Assembly: GCA_910586355.1 (NCBI GenBank)
Contig: CAJUHJ010000015.1
Coordinates: forward strand, 1 to 64,000
Direction: 5' to 3'
DNA: 64,000 nt
Origin: an uncultured Lachnospiraceae bacterium
GTDB taxonomy: Bacteria > Bacillota > Clostridia > Lachnospirales > Lachnospiraceae
Position 1 is the first letter of the stretch. The number at the start of each line of letters is the position of its first letter. A program made the translations under genes and the position numbers. Below the pieces are notes generated by a model. The model saw only the letters and a program-made list of their open reading frames with translations, did no database searches and was not told the origin of the DNA. Of this stretch, positions 26,901 through 34,300 are shown one piece after another.

Positions 26901-28135
26901 TGGTACTGTGGAAATCCGCCCTGCTGCGTATGGATATATTTTAATTTAAGAGTATGCGCATCCTTTCTTTCCTCCACTCTGGTAAATGTCCCATGTAAGT
27001 TAATCGGATCGTCGTGTGTATTGGAAAAATTACAGTTTTCAATTACCAAATCTCCCGCGGCTCCAGACGCGTGAATACCATCCGCATAACTTACAGTAAT
27101 ATGCCCTGAATTTTCTCTAGGCATCAAATTGCAATTGTAATAATAGACATCCCTGCTCATTTGTACCAACCAGCCAAAACCATGCATAAAATGAACGTTG
27201 ACGTTTCTTGCAGTAACGTTTTCACTTTCCCATGTAAAAGCTCCCGCCGTTTCTCTGTATGTGCTGCTGGCAAGCTCTAAAATCATTCCCTTTTTCTGCA
27301 TTTGCGGACGTGCGCTGTTATAGGTAACCCGAACCATCGTCCCATCTGTTCCATCCAGCGCACGAATATTTGATACTCCATTAAAAGGCGTATCTGATGT
27401 AAAATAGGCTCTTGTCATTTCATCATCCGGATGATATACCACAACCGAATACGCCCTGTGAATTCCTTCTTCAGTCCAATAATATTCACCCGTATACGGA
27501 CTTGGTTCACTGTGCCATTGGATTGTCGTACCCTGTATTTCATAAGGGAAGCACTTTGGAATGTAAAAATCCGTATATGGTTTCCCATTTTCTTCTCCCA
27601 TAGCTGCAATTGTCATCTCTGAAACGGTTGGAACTGCAAAATCCCATGAAAAGTCCTCTAACGTAACATTACTGGAATTTACAACTGCAAGCGCCATCAT
27701 ATTCCCATGCATTAAAAATAAAGAACCATTGCCCCGCAGTGTAAAATCGTGCTGATCTTCAATTAAAAGCCCAATCGTCTTTTCAGGACTTTCAATACTA
27801 TTTGTATTCGAAGTATGATACTCCCTTTTTTCTGCATAATCTTTATAAATATGGTATTCTCCTTTTGGAAAATCTACTACTACTTCTGCGGCGCCTGCTT
27901 CCTTGGCTTCTTTGGCAGCCTCAAACGCCCTCTGGATTGCCTGCGTACTGTCTTTTAAACCATTCGGATCTACTCCATACTCTTCTGCATGAATAACGGT
28001 TACCTCTGTCCCCTCTTTACTTTCTTTTGCCCAAACAGTCAATGACACAGGCAAAAATAACTGTAAAATAAGCGCCATGGTTACAAGGCACGATATTTTA
28101 CTTTTCCATCTTTGTTGCCAAATTCTTACCCTCAT
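20921..28135 (-). CDS. Secreted multidomain GH110-type alpha-1,3-galactosidase
   Basis: A 2404-aa exported glycosidase. A signal peptide (residues 1-36) leads to a right-handed beta-helix (about 45-640; EYGVDPNGLKDSTQAIQRAF, then serial N-x-T/F rungs) that I assign to GH110 by the GDLVIENCNFSNTHDDPINLHG region; D375-D376 in THDDP are the likely catalytic acids, from memory of GH110 work. Then come an Ig-like unit (~715-775), a concanavalin-like module (~895-1035), cadherin-like beta sandwiches (~1260-1540), an NPCBM module (~1548-1697), a helical FIVAR-like piece, five 82-aa MBG-like repeats (1776-~2180) and a Lys-rich BspA-type LRR tail (~2258-2404). GH110 enzymes remove terminal alpha-1,3-galactose, including blood-group B. 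No LPXTG motif. Own promoter and terminator. Family call likely, exact specificity unproven. Confidence 0.82.
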   Translation of the reverse strand: MRVRIWQQRWKSKISCLVTMALILQLFLPVSLTVWAKESKEGTEVTVIHAEEYGVDPNGLKDSTQAIQRAFEAAKEAKEAGAAEVVVDFPKGEYHIYKDYAEKREYHTSNTNSIESPEKTIGLLIEDQHDFTLRGNGSLFLMHGNMMALAVVNSSNVTLEDFSWDFAVPTVSEMTIAAMGEENGKPYTDFYIPKCFPYEIQGTTIQWHSEPSPYTGEYYWTEEGIHRAYSVVVYHPDDEMTRAYFTSDTPFNGVSNIRALDGTDGTMVRVTYNSARPQMQKKGMILELASSTYRETAGAFTWESENVTARNVNVHFMHGFGWLVQMSRDVYYYNCNLMPRENSGHITVSYADGIHASGAAGDLVIENCNFSNTHDDPINLHGTFTRVEERKDAHTLKLKYIHTQQGGFPQYHAGDKVAFFTRDTLESTDSETLYTVEEVISNPGESGNDLRTMEIRFTEELPENLSDKIGNEPKYVAENVTFAPSVEIRGCTFKNVPTRGILCTTRNPVVIEDNTFLNMSMATIFLSNDSNEWYESGPIRDMTIRNNTFYVKTIGRTSWEYAPAVYVHPVTKGGGLPSEDNPIHKNILIEGNTFHMDVDTVVKAESVENLTIRNNTIVRTNPDISLEISASNTQLGIGETGSLQTEADGDVNNGATDNVYEFTKCKNVVLEGNTYDDGLKRYAVLSGMQEGNLTNRDSDIAVVSDRGQEASAPVGKICYASTDPGIVYVDHSGRYTAVKEGTAEILAYYEWNDTIVRSNRITVTVLASQASQEDVEISGDDNIILNSVGATHTFTVAGSQSEAVDWSVKDFLTGEETDAAQIDENGTLTANRNGVVWVKASVGEKSDKKAVILAIPKVVGRNPLLTVTRENAPKYQLEKNQVTVDMERGDLYEGTNTVKNLFLYKIPQNADKDNLRMALTIDRLPVKESGQWDTASFILYKDDDNYVTVGKKSHMNGIAVVKETNAHATETGESNEANNQVTKATFGFCKKGSSISVDYKLDGTAEWTHLTDISDMNFGQDFQVGFAGWVTNIREKDLVFSELHIGSGDISYDELCAQKAIPFCQFDNQLPTAENVSLDKTSYQVGENVNVTFDFQDDDGDAQGTSLYRFTCVDENLEIWETISESPSAAVMGVGTLTCTVYPVDEMGCVGEPVCSQTAAVSASENGDAITELTFNGNVLYQLGQTQKEFDVYFPAELTKAVIGYQTIAGEVTINGDSVLSPAVVNIENQEEIRIACGEEIFLIHPHAVEDNYAKLEGISIESLSFEPDLLSEDSWFLNADGSMPEVELEIMSDERLGKVELLGGFGRKEIALTGSGDVLTARLRLVNGINSYYIRAVAKDGITVKQYMVHINHAASTDAKLAGIKVDHVSLEDFNHEGNRMIKTLDEGSVTAQIEVEKGNAADVCILSGDRVIQGTNIEIDDLIPGGNEIRIISKASDGTRLEYTVLLIVPDVSNAELLDLSINGKSVFGAMKDGAVSWVPSEEQLTVEAVAEDSRAIVNLQTNTQRKTQQGSVEKEINLYEGSLDIFVQVTSFDGKETKNYRMICEKEVYLSDLGYEPDSTVGYGSIMRDKASSGKSIRLTGADGNPVVYEKGIGTHANSEITYDISAFDSKVLHGAVGVDYEKHGSEHAALEFSVLAEDGTALFSSGVMNGSTPQKEILLDLTDVDVVTLKVIQQSNNWDAHADWAKMKLSLSFADKPQQSADVSDLAGSLIQANGIDFTICTSQQVQAVLQAVSEAEALWESAKRGEAVSQDEIGAANERLKTELENAGVIVSESINLKDCTITLNPESCIYNGKPQCPEVTVEYEGETVPKAKYRTEYSNNIEPGTATVTITAVGSGYKGTVTKEFEIEAEQVSESVDLKDCTITLNPETCIYNGKPQCPEVTVEYEGEVVSESEYETEYANNIEPGTAIVTITAVGSGYKGTVTKEFEIEEEQVSESVDLKDCTITLNPKSCIYNGRPQCPEVTVEYEGETVPESKYETEYANNIEPGTATVTITAVGSGYKGTVTKEFEIETEQVSESVDLKDCTITLNPETCIYNGKPQCPEVTVEYEGEVVPESEYETEYANNTEPGTATVTITAVGSGYKGTVTKEFEIKKEQESVKINLKDCIVTLNPKSLVYNGKPQQPTVTVTYRGKIVPQTEYNVAYQNNTNAGKEAKAVITAKNGNYTGSRIVQFSIGKKSLTASMVKMKSEFTWENGRQITPVISLMDGNKTLKKGTDYIVVYPKESADIGNYTVSITGKGNYTAVVSKGFRVFIPLGTTYTIKRLKYKVTGTSTVMLTGTSNKKISSLKVKNIVTIGGTEFRITAVGNKAFKGCKKLKNVSLGANIEKIGKNAFQNCRKLSNIQLKGKKVKTIGKKAIAGINKKAVIKIPKSKKKAYKRLLKSSVGYKKTMKIKTVK
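21581..22810 (-). repeat. Tandem 246-bp coding repeats (82 aa) in the GH110 gene
   Basis: The marker GATTTAATGT recurs at 21781, 22027, 22273, 22519 and 22765, spaced by exactly 246 bp. Four units (21827-22810) are nearly identical at the DNA level, each encoding VSES(I/V)(N/D)LKDCTITLNP... to ...GTVTKEFEIE; a fifth (to about 21581) is clearly diverged. This implies recent duplication or gene conversion and a likely site of length variation between strains. Confidence 0.95.
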
Positions 28136-28157
28136 AAAAATACCTCCAAATTTCTTG

Positions 28158-28186
28158 ATAATAATTTAATTTTCTAAATTAAGCAA
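28158..28186 (-). promoter_or_regulatory. Promoter of the GH110 gene
   Basis: Minus-strand TTGCTT and TATTAT with a 17-nt spacer, 23 nt before the ATG. The -35 hexamer abuts the terminator of the preceding operon. The region is almost pure A/T otherwise. Confidence 0.5.
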
Positions 28187-28240
28187 AAGTGGGGTATTGC
28201 AAAATTATGTAGCTAAATTATTTTACAACACCCCACTTCA
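28186..28240 (-). terminator. Terminator of the sortase/TPKTG operon
   Basis: GAAGTGGGGT and ACCCCACTTT pair with further complementarity inward (TTGTAAAAT with ATTTTGCAA-like bases). It lies 10 nt beyond the stop of the TPKTG protein; the downstream T tract is short. Confidence 0.65.
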
Positions 28241-28249
28241 TCTGTTCAA

Positions 28250-30127
28250 TTATTTATTTTTTGAATCAATGCCGATCTTTCTGCTATATGCAAATATTGC
28301 AATGCCAATTAAGAAAATTGCTCCAAACAAGAAATACATACTATAATCTTCTACCCCCGTTTTTGGTGTGGAATTCACTCTCCCATTCTTATTTTGTGAA
28401 ATTACAGCAGAAGTTCCTGTTCCTCCAGCAGGTGAAGAACTATAAACAGTGGATGTGCTGGTACCAGATTTCGATGATTTTTCATTTTTATTATTCCCAT
28501 CGTCACCTGTTTTTGTTGGATCTTCATCTTCAATAGATTCCGGCGGCTCTGCCGCAGAACCATTATTTACAGCAGGTGTACCGTCTATACTTTCAAATAC
28601 ATAATGATGTTCATTTGCCCATGTCTCGGCTGCAGTGCCGCGGTATCCATAAACCACGCTTGGCTGCCATCCGGACTGTGAACCAATGGAAGTCACACTT
28701 GCTGGAATCGTAACAGATTGAACTGCGCTTCCGCTAAATGTATCTGCTGCAATAGAAGTCACGCTTGCTGGAATTGTCACAGATAACAAATAGGAACAAC
28801 CAGAAAATGCTCCTGATGTAATGGAAACCGTCTGTGGTGAAAAAGCAATCCCTGTCTTTCCCTGTGGGCAAAGGAGCAATTGTTTTCCATCTCCAGAATA
28901 AACACATCCGTCATAAGAAGAATAGCTTCCACCGGCTGCTGAAATAGAAGCCAAATTGACATCACCGGAAAATGCTCCCGTGTCTAAACTAGAAAGCGAA
29001 GACGGAAGTGAGATGCTGCTCAAATTCGAACATTCAGCAAATGCTCCCGATGAAATCGAGGTAATGCCTTCTGGAACAGAAACACTTGTCAAGCTTTTAC
29101 AATTATAAAATTCACCTTGTGAAACTGCTCCTGTCGATGCTCCAATCCCTATACTTGCAAGCGCTGTACAATTTGCAAATGCAGACGGCCCAACTGCCGT
29201 TACGCTGGCTGGAATATCCACAAATTCCAGATTACTGCAGCCATTAAATGCAGAACTGCCAATCGACCTTAAATTCTCTGGGAATAATATGCCTGTAATA
29301 TTCGTATTATTGTAAAACGCATTGTCTCCAATTGCTGTAATATCATTTGGAATTGCAATATAACCTCCGGCTCCTTTATATCCAGTAACAGTCGTACCCT
29401 CAATGGTAAAATCGTCTCTTTCTGTATTAACAGAATACATCTCATCTAAAATCTCAAGAGGAATGACTGTTCTTGTAGCCAAATCTTTCGGATGATCTTT
29501 TTCCATATCATTGATAAATGTCTCAAGCGCTTCTCCCGCAGCTGGATTTACCGTATAAACTGGGGGTTCTGCCGGCGGCGCTGTTTCTGCCGGCGGTTCT
29601 TGTGTCGCTGGATTTTGTACGTCTGCCGGCGGCTGCGTACCTGGATCTGAGGGATCCTCTGGTGTCTCTGGTACTGTTGGCGGCTGCGTGCCTGGCGTAT
29701 CCGGCTCTGTCGGCAGCTCTGTACCTGGCTCTTCTGGCAACTCTGTATCCGGCGTACCCGGTTCTTCTGGTACTATCGGCTGTTCTGTCCCCGGTGTACC
29801 TGGCTCTTCTGGTATTACCGGCTGTTCTGTATCCGGTGTACCCGGCCCTTCTGGCGCTACCGGCTGTTCTGTACCTGGTGTACCCGGTTCTTCCGGCTGC
29901 TGTGTACTTGGCGTCTCCGGTATTTCTGGATCCGTAACCTCCGGGGCTTCCGGCTCTACGACTTCTTCCGCCCCTAAAACATCCCCCACAGGCGCTTGCG
30001 CTACAATTTCTGTTGATGAATCCGAACCGTCACCTTCTGCGTTGACGAGATCCGGCAAAATGGATAAAAACGCTACCATCAGAACAGTCAAAATTGCTCC
30101 TATACGCACTGCCAAATCTTTTTTCAT
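28250..30127 (-). CDS. TPKTG-anchored cell-wall protein with Pro-rich stalk and BspA-type leucine-rich repeats
   Basis: A 625-aa sortase substrate. After a signal peptide (1-30; cut near VNAEG) comes an acidic then Pro/Thr/Glu-rich stalk (~55-195) with 14-residue repeats like EPGTPGTEQPVAPE, a short alpha region, and BspA/LRR_5 repeats (~230-500; e.g. ITAIGDNAFYNNTNITGI, VGPSAFANCTALASI). A Ser/Thr linker leads to TPKTG near residue 587, a membrane helix (~595-614) and a basic tail, the sorting signal. The motif resembles the (S/N/P)PxTG read by C. difficile SrtB. The sortase gene is immediately upstream (33 bp), so it is the probable dedicated substrate. BspA LRRs bind host or mucin ligands in known cases. 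ATG at 30127 chosen over an in-frame GTG at 30136 from spacing to AGGAG. Confidence 0.87.
   Translation of the reverse strand: MKKDLAVRIGAILTVLMVAFLSILPDLVNAEGDGSDSSTEIVAQAPVGDVLGAEEVVEPEAPEVTDPEIPETPSTQQPEEPGTPGTEQPVAPEGPGTPDTEQPVIPEEPGTPGTEQPIVPEEPGTPDTELPEEPGTELPTEPDTPGTQPPTVPETPEDPSDPGTQPPADVQNPATQEPPAETAPPAEPPVYTVNPAAGEALETFINDMEKDHPKDLATRTVIPLEILDEMYSVNTERDDFTIEGTTVTGYKGAGGYIAIPNDITAIGDNAFYNNTNITGILFPENLRSIGSSAFNGCSNLEFVDIPASVTAVGPSAFANCTALASIGIGASTGAVSQGEFYNCKSLTSVSVPEGITSISSGAFAECSNLSSISLPSSLSSLDTGAFSGDVNLASISAAGGSYSSYDGCVYSGDGKQLLLCPQGKTGIAFSPQTVSITSGAFSGCSYLLSVTIPASVTSIAADTFSGSAVQSVTIPASVTSIGSQSGWQPSVVYGYRGTAAETWANEHHYVFESIDGTPAVNNGSAAEPPESIEDEDPTKTGDDGNNKNEKSSKSGTSTSTVYSSSPAGGTGTSAVISQNKNGRVNSTPKTGVEDYSMYFLFGAIFLIGIAIFAYSRKIGIDSKNK
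29723..29890 (-). repeat. 42-bp coding repeats in the Pro-rich stalk
   Basis: About 3.5 tandem copies of a 14-codon unit (EPGTPGTEQPVAPE, GPGTPDTEQPVIPE, EPGTPGTEQPIVPE, then a partial copy). Likely to vary in copy number between strains. Confidence 0.85.
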
Positions 30128-30160
30128 TTTACTCACGCTCCTAACTCCATAGCTTCCTTG

Positions 30161-31327
30161 CTATTGTATTTTTTTTGCTACGAGAAACAGTCTTCCATCT
30201 TCTACGTAGCTGTTACAGGTCGATAGTGTCAATAAATTGTCACTAAGTGTTACACCCTGCGAACTGTCATATACAGAACAACTTCGGATATTTTCCATAA
30301 AAGCAGAAAATTCTTCCTCGTTTGCTGCCTCAATAAAGTTGTAATACCGATAACTGTCATCCGTCTGTGCCCCTACGTCAGTGAGACATACGGCAATAAT
30401 CTGATATGTGTGTTTCTCATATATCGTATCAAACTGTATCGTACTGTGTTCCAATAGATAGGGTTCATCTAAATATTGTTTCAAACCGCCAAACATTTCG
30501 CCGCTTTTCATGTTATGGCCATAAATAATTAAATTCGTACTCGGTTTTTGTATATCTGCCCGGCAGTCCAAAAAAAGCGTTCCATTAATGTCTTCTGCCC
30601 CATCAATATTTCTATGTAAATAATAATCGTTATCTGTTCCTTTCATAACCGGCAAATCCACTTTTGTATCGGGAATCCGAATCCAGCCCACCAAATCGGG
30701 ATATTGTTCATACATAGCGGCATATTCGGGAAGAACTACCGGTGCAGCCGCTTCTGCCAAAGGCGTTTCGCTTGTTTGAGCGGCTTGTTCCATCCGTATT
30801 CTGTCCGCATACCAATCGACTTCCTTATATACATTTTTTTGCTTTTTTATTTCTTCTAATTTCTTTGCCGCCTGATTCTCCAGATATACCGAATGACTGT
30901 AAAACATAATACAAATTGCTGCAAGAGCAGCACAGGAAAGCCCCAAAAATTTGAACATCCGAGACTGCTTTGTCTCTGTTATCTGCTGAATTTGTTGAAA
31001 TGTCCTGGACACCGCTGGATTATCCTGCCCCAACAATTTTCGCTGTTCATTCCATTCCTTTGCCCATTCCCGTCTGCCTGGCTTTAATTTATGCTTGTAG
31101 CTTTGTGCGGCGCGGTCGGAAATATCACAAAAGAATGTTGTGCCTATTTGACTTTCAAATTCTATCTTTCCATCATGGATTAGATCATAAACCGTCCAGA
31201 CATCCTCCGAACGGTCCAGATCTAACCGATTTAAGATAGCCTCAATCATTTCTAAATCTCTCTTGGCGCCTTCCCATTCTTCACGAGTTGCAAATTCATG
31301 TTTGCCAATTCTGTAAACTTCCTCCAT
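30161..31327 (-). CDS. Class B-like sortase with N-terminal cytoplasmic domain
   Basis: A 388-aa transpeptidase. The catalytic triad is visible: H271 in IYGHNM, C371 in TLSTC and R379 in EDGRLFLVAKK. Preceding features: one membrane segment (~124-143) and, unusually, about 120 residues ahead of it (RIGKHEFATREEWEGAKRDL..., VWTVYDLIHDGKIEFES) that must lie in the cytoplasm and have no sortase role that I know. Ordinary class B sortases are about 230-250 aa, as the second one at 60249-60980 is. Start: ATG at 31327 has AAAGGA 8 nt upstream; an ATG at 31336 does not. It lies 12 bp after the giant repeat gene and 33 bp before the TPKTG protein. Confidence 0.9.
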   Translation of the reverse strand: MEEVYRIGKHEFATREEWEGAKRDLEMIEAILNRLDLDRSEDVWTVYDLIHDGKIEFESQIGTTFFCDISDRAAQSYKHKLKPGRREWAKEWNEQRKLLGQDNPAVSRTFQQIQQITETKQSRMFKFLGLSCAALAAICIMFYSHSVYLENQAAKKLEEIKKQKNVYKEVDWYADRIRMEQAAQTSETPLAEAAAPVVLPEYAAMYEQYPDLVGWIRIPDTKVDLPVMKGTDNDYYLHRNIDGAEDINGTLFLDCRADIQKPSTNLIIYGHNMKSGEMFGGLKQYLDEPYLLEHSTIQFDTIYEKHTYQIIAVCLTDVGAQTDDSYRYYNFIEAANEEEFSAFMENIRSCSVYDSSQGVTLSDNLLTLSTCNSYVEDGRLFLVAKKIQ

Positions 31328-31339
31328 GGGGTTCATCCT

Positions 31340-34300
31340 TTATTTTGCTTTTACTGATTTTGGAGAAGAATAACTGCTGTAAACTTTCTTGCCATCTACT
31401 ATTTTATAAGCTCTTATTTTATAATAATACTTCTTCTTTTTCGTCAGCTTTTTATTTGTATATTTTACAATCGCAGCCTTTTTCGCCGTCTTAATCTTTT
31501 TATATCCTTTTTTCTTTTTTGTACTCCTGTAAATCTCATAGCCGCTGACGCCTTTTATCTTCTTCCAGGATACGACCGCTGCTTTCTTCTTTGCCTTTAA
31601 AGTAATTACCGGCTTTTTAATCGAAGTCTGTGCCTGCACCAGATTTGAAAATCCACCGTAATATGTGGCTCCATCCGATGACATATACGGCCTTATTTTA
31701 TATTGATAAGTCGTTATCGCATCTAAATCTGTATGCGTATAAGACAATTCTGCAGTCTTAGCTATCAGGATATTGTTTTCATTATAAATCTCATAACCTT
31801 CTGCCCCAAATACCGGGGTCCATGTAAGACTAACTGAGTCAGCCGCACCCTGGGCGCTGATTTGCGCCATACTATTTAAAAGAATCAGGTAATGAATCGT
31901 TTTCACACCACTGTAATTTCCAATACCAGTTACTTTAATCGTAGCAATTCCCGGATTTACATTGTTAATATACTCCAACCTGTAATCCTTTCCTGCCTCT
32001 AAAGTCTTTTCTCCATCAGATACGACAAGATTCTGGCTCGTCTGCGATCCATCATACATAACGTCTGATACTGCGCTGAAACTGCACCGCGTTACATTTC
32101 TGCTTGAAATATCAAACGTCGTACTGCTGCTTCCTTCAAATGTGCCTTTTCCTGTGACAATCACATTTGCAGTTCCAACATTGATATTATTTGTATAGGA
32201 AATTTCATAATCTTCCTCAGGATCCAAATCTTCATCATTAAATCGAACTACTGCTTTCGGCTGAACCGGGCTGCCCGTATAGGTATACAAAATTTCCTGA
32301 CCCATCAGTTCTTCGTCAAACAGATTATGCGGCAGTATAATTTCAGCTTCTGCAAGGCTCCTTAAAATCATAAATGTTGCGCTGTTGCTTCCAATATAAT
32401 ATTCCTGTCCATCTACTGAAGAAATCTTTGCGGTTGCTTCCCCGCGGTCTAGATGGTCTTTATTATATTCATATTTAACTTTATAATCTTGATTTAATAT
32501 AAGCGTTATCTCACCTAATGTAACTGTAAGTTCCGGCTCTGGCAATCCTTCTTCTGTATAATGCTGTACCGGAATCGGTTCAATCGTAACATCCTTCAAA
32601 TCCACAAAAATAGTAAAGTTATCTACAATCGTACCTTCATAGTTTCCAATACCGACAATTGTTACCTCAGCCCGGCCTGGATACTGGTTTGCCGACCACT
32701 GTAATATATAATCTTTGTCTTCAACTAATCTATAATGGTCTTCCAATTCCCCAGGTTCTTCCGAATCTCCCGGTTCTTCCGGAGCTTCTGCTTCTCTTGT
32801 AACGATAAAATTGCCCTCGGCGTCCCTTCTGGTATCCGTTATCGTAATCTCCGGCTTTAATGGATTTCCCGTATACTCTAATTTCAAGTCTTCGAGTTCT
32901 CCAAGTTCTCCCATTACTTCTAATCCGGTTATATCAATATAGTCATTATCTAAAAGATTCGTTGGCTTAATTTGGAATGTAATTTCAATACTTCCTTTAT
33001 AATTAGAGGTTTCTACCGCCTGGATAGGAACAGTTACCTCGCCGACATTAATATTGTTTACGACCTCGCCTATCACATAATCAACGCCTTCTTCTAATGC
33101 ACGTTCTAAATCTTCTCCTGAAACAATTGGCGTAATCGGGCCTCCAGTATATCCCTGATCCTCAGCATGAAACATCTCCGGCGTCAGCGCACGCTTTTCA
33201 ATTTGGAACGAATACGGCCCTAATTCACCGCTGTATGTACCTATACCACGAATCATTACTGTATACTCACCGGATTCTTTACACTCAACACCCTCTACTC
33301 CATCTCTTTGGTATACCAGTTCATAATCTGTGCCTTCTCTTAGATTTACTCCTGTATAAAAGGTAAGATTTAACACTGGATGCTGTACCTGTCCGTTATA
33401 AATCAACGGCTTTGTCGTATCAATTTCTGCTGATGTGATATACCTCGTCAAATCCTGTGTAATCCGAAACGTCCGCGTTAATGTACCGTCAAAATTTCCC
33501 ATTCCGGTTATTGTAATTTTCGCATCTGTCGTTACTTTTTTATTATTCGAATATTCAATCCGGCAGTCTGTACCTGGAACTAACTGATAAGGATCCCTGC
33601 CTGCTCCCGGATAAAAAATCACTTTGACTTCCGGCTCAATACCAGTCACTTCATTTGTCGGATCAAGCACCTGCGGCGGAATTTCATTCGGCTCTAAACG
33701 GATTGTCGTTTCATCCGTCAGTTTACGCCTCTCAATCTTAAACGAAATTGCTTTGCTGCCCGTACAATTTCCATCCGGCTTTGCCGTAATTGTAATCGAC
33801 CCATTCGTGCCGACATATTGATTCTGTCCATATGAAATCTCATATCCCCACAATTCCGGCGTCATAACGATTTCACCCTTGCTGTTCGGGCTGGTATAGC
33901 TCAATTTGACACTCGGCGTAATCTGGTATCCGGTATAGCCGTAACTGTCTTTTGAATCCGTATCAAGAAGCTCGGCTTTTACGTCTGCCAACGGAACCTT
34001 TACGATTTCAAACGTCGTAGTGATTGTTCCGGTATAATTCTTTTCTGCTCCGGATATTGTCATTTCTACCATACCTACATCCTGGCTCTTTTCATCCTCG
34101 CCCTGTTTGTAGGTCACTACATAATCTGCCGGGCTTAATGTAATCGGTTTTGAAGGATCTGGTCCCCATTTAATGGTTGGAACAGGCTTAATATCCTGCC
34201 CTCCAATATAAAGCTGGTTTGGTATTGGATCAATACGTACATCTAAATCTGTTAAGTTTTTCTTTGTAATATTAAATGTTTTACTCTTTGAGCCTGCAAA

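Noticed and set aside
29518..30152. Two overlapping plus-strand open frames of 139 and 154 codons opposite the Pro-rich stalk
   Set aside because: Shadows of the low-complexity Pro/Thr/Glu repeat; no ribosome site, and the minus-strand frame has signal peptide, LRRs and sorting signal.
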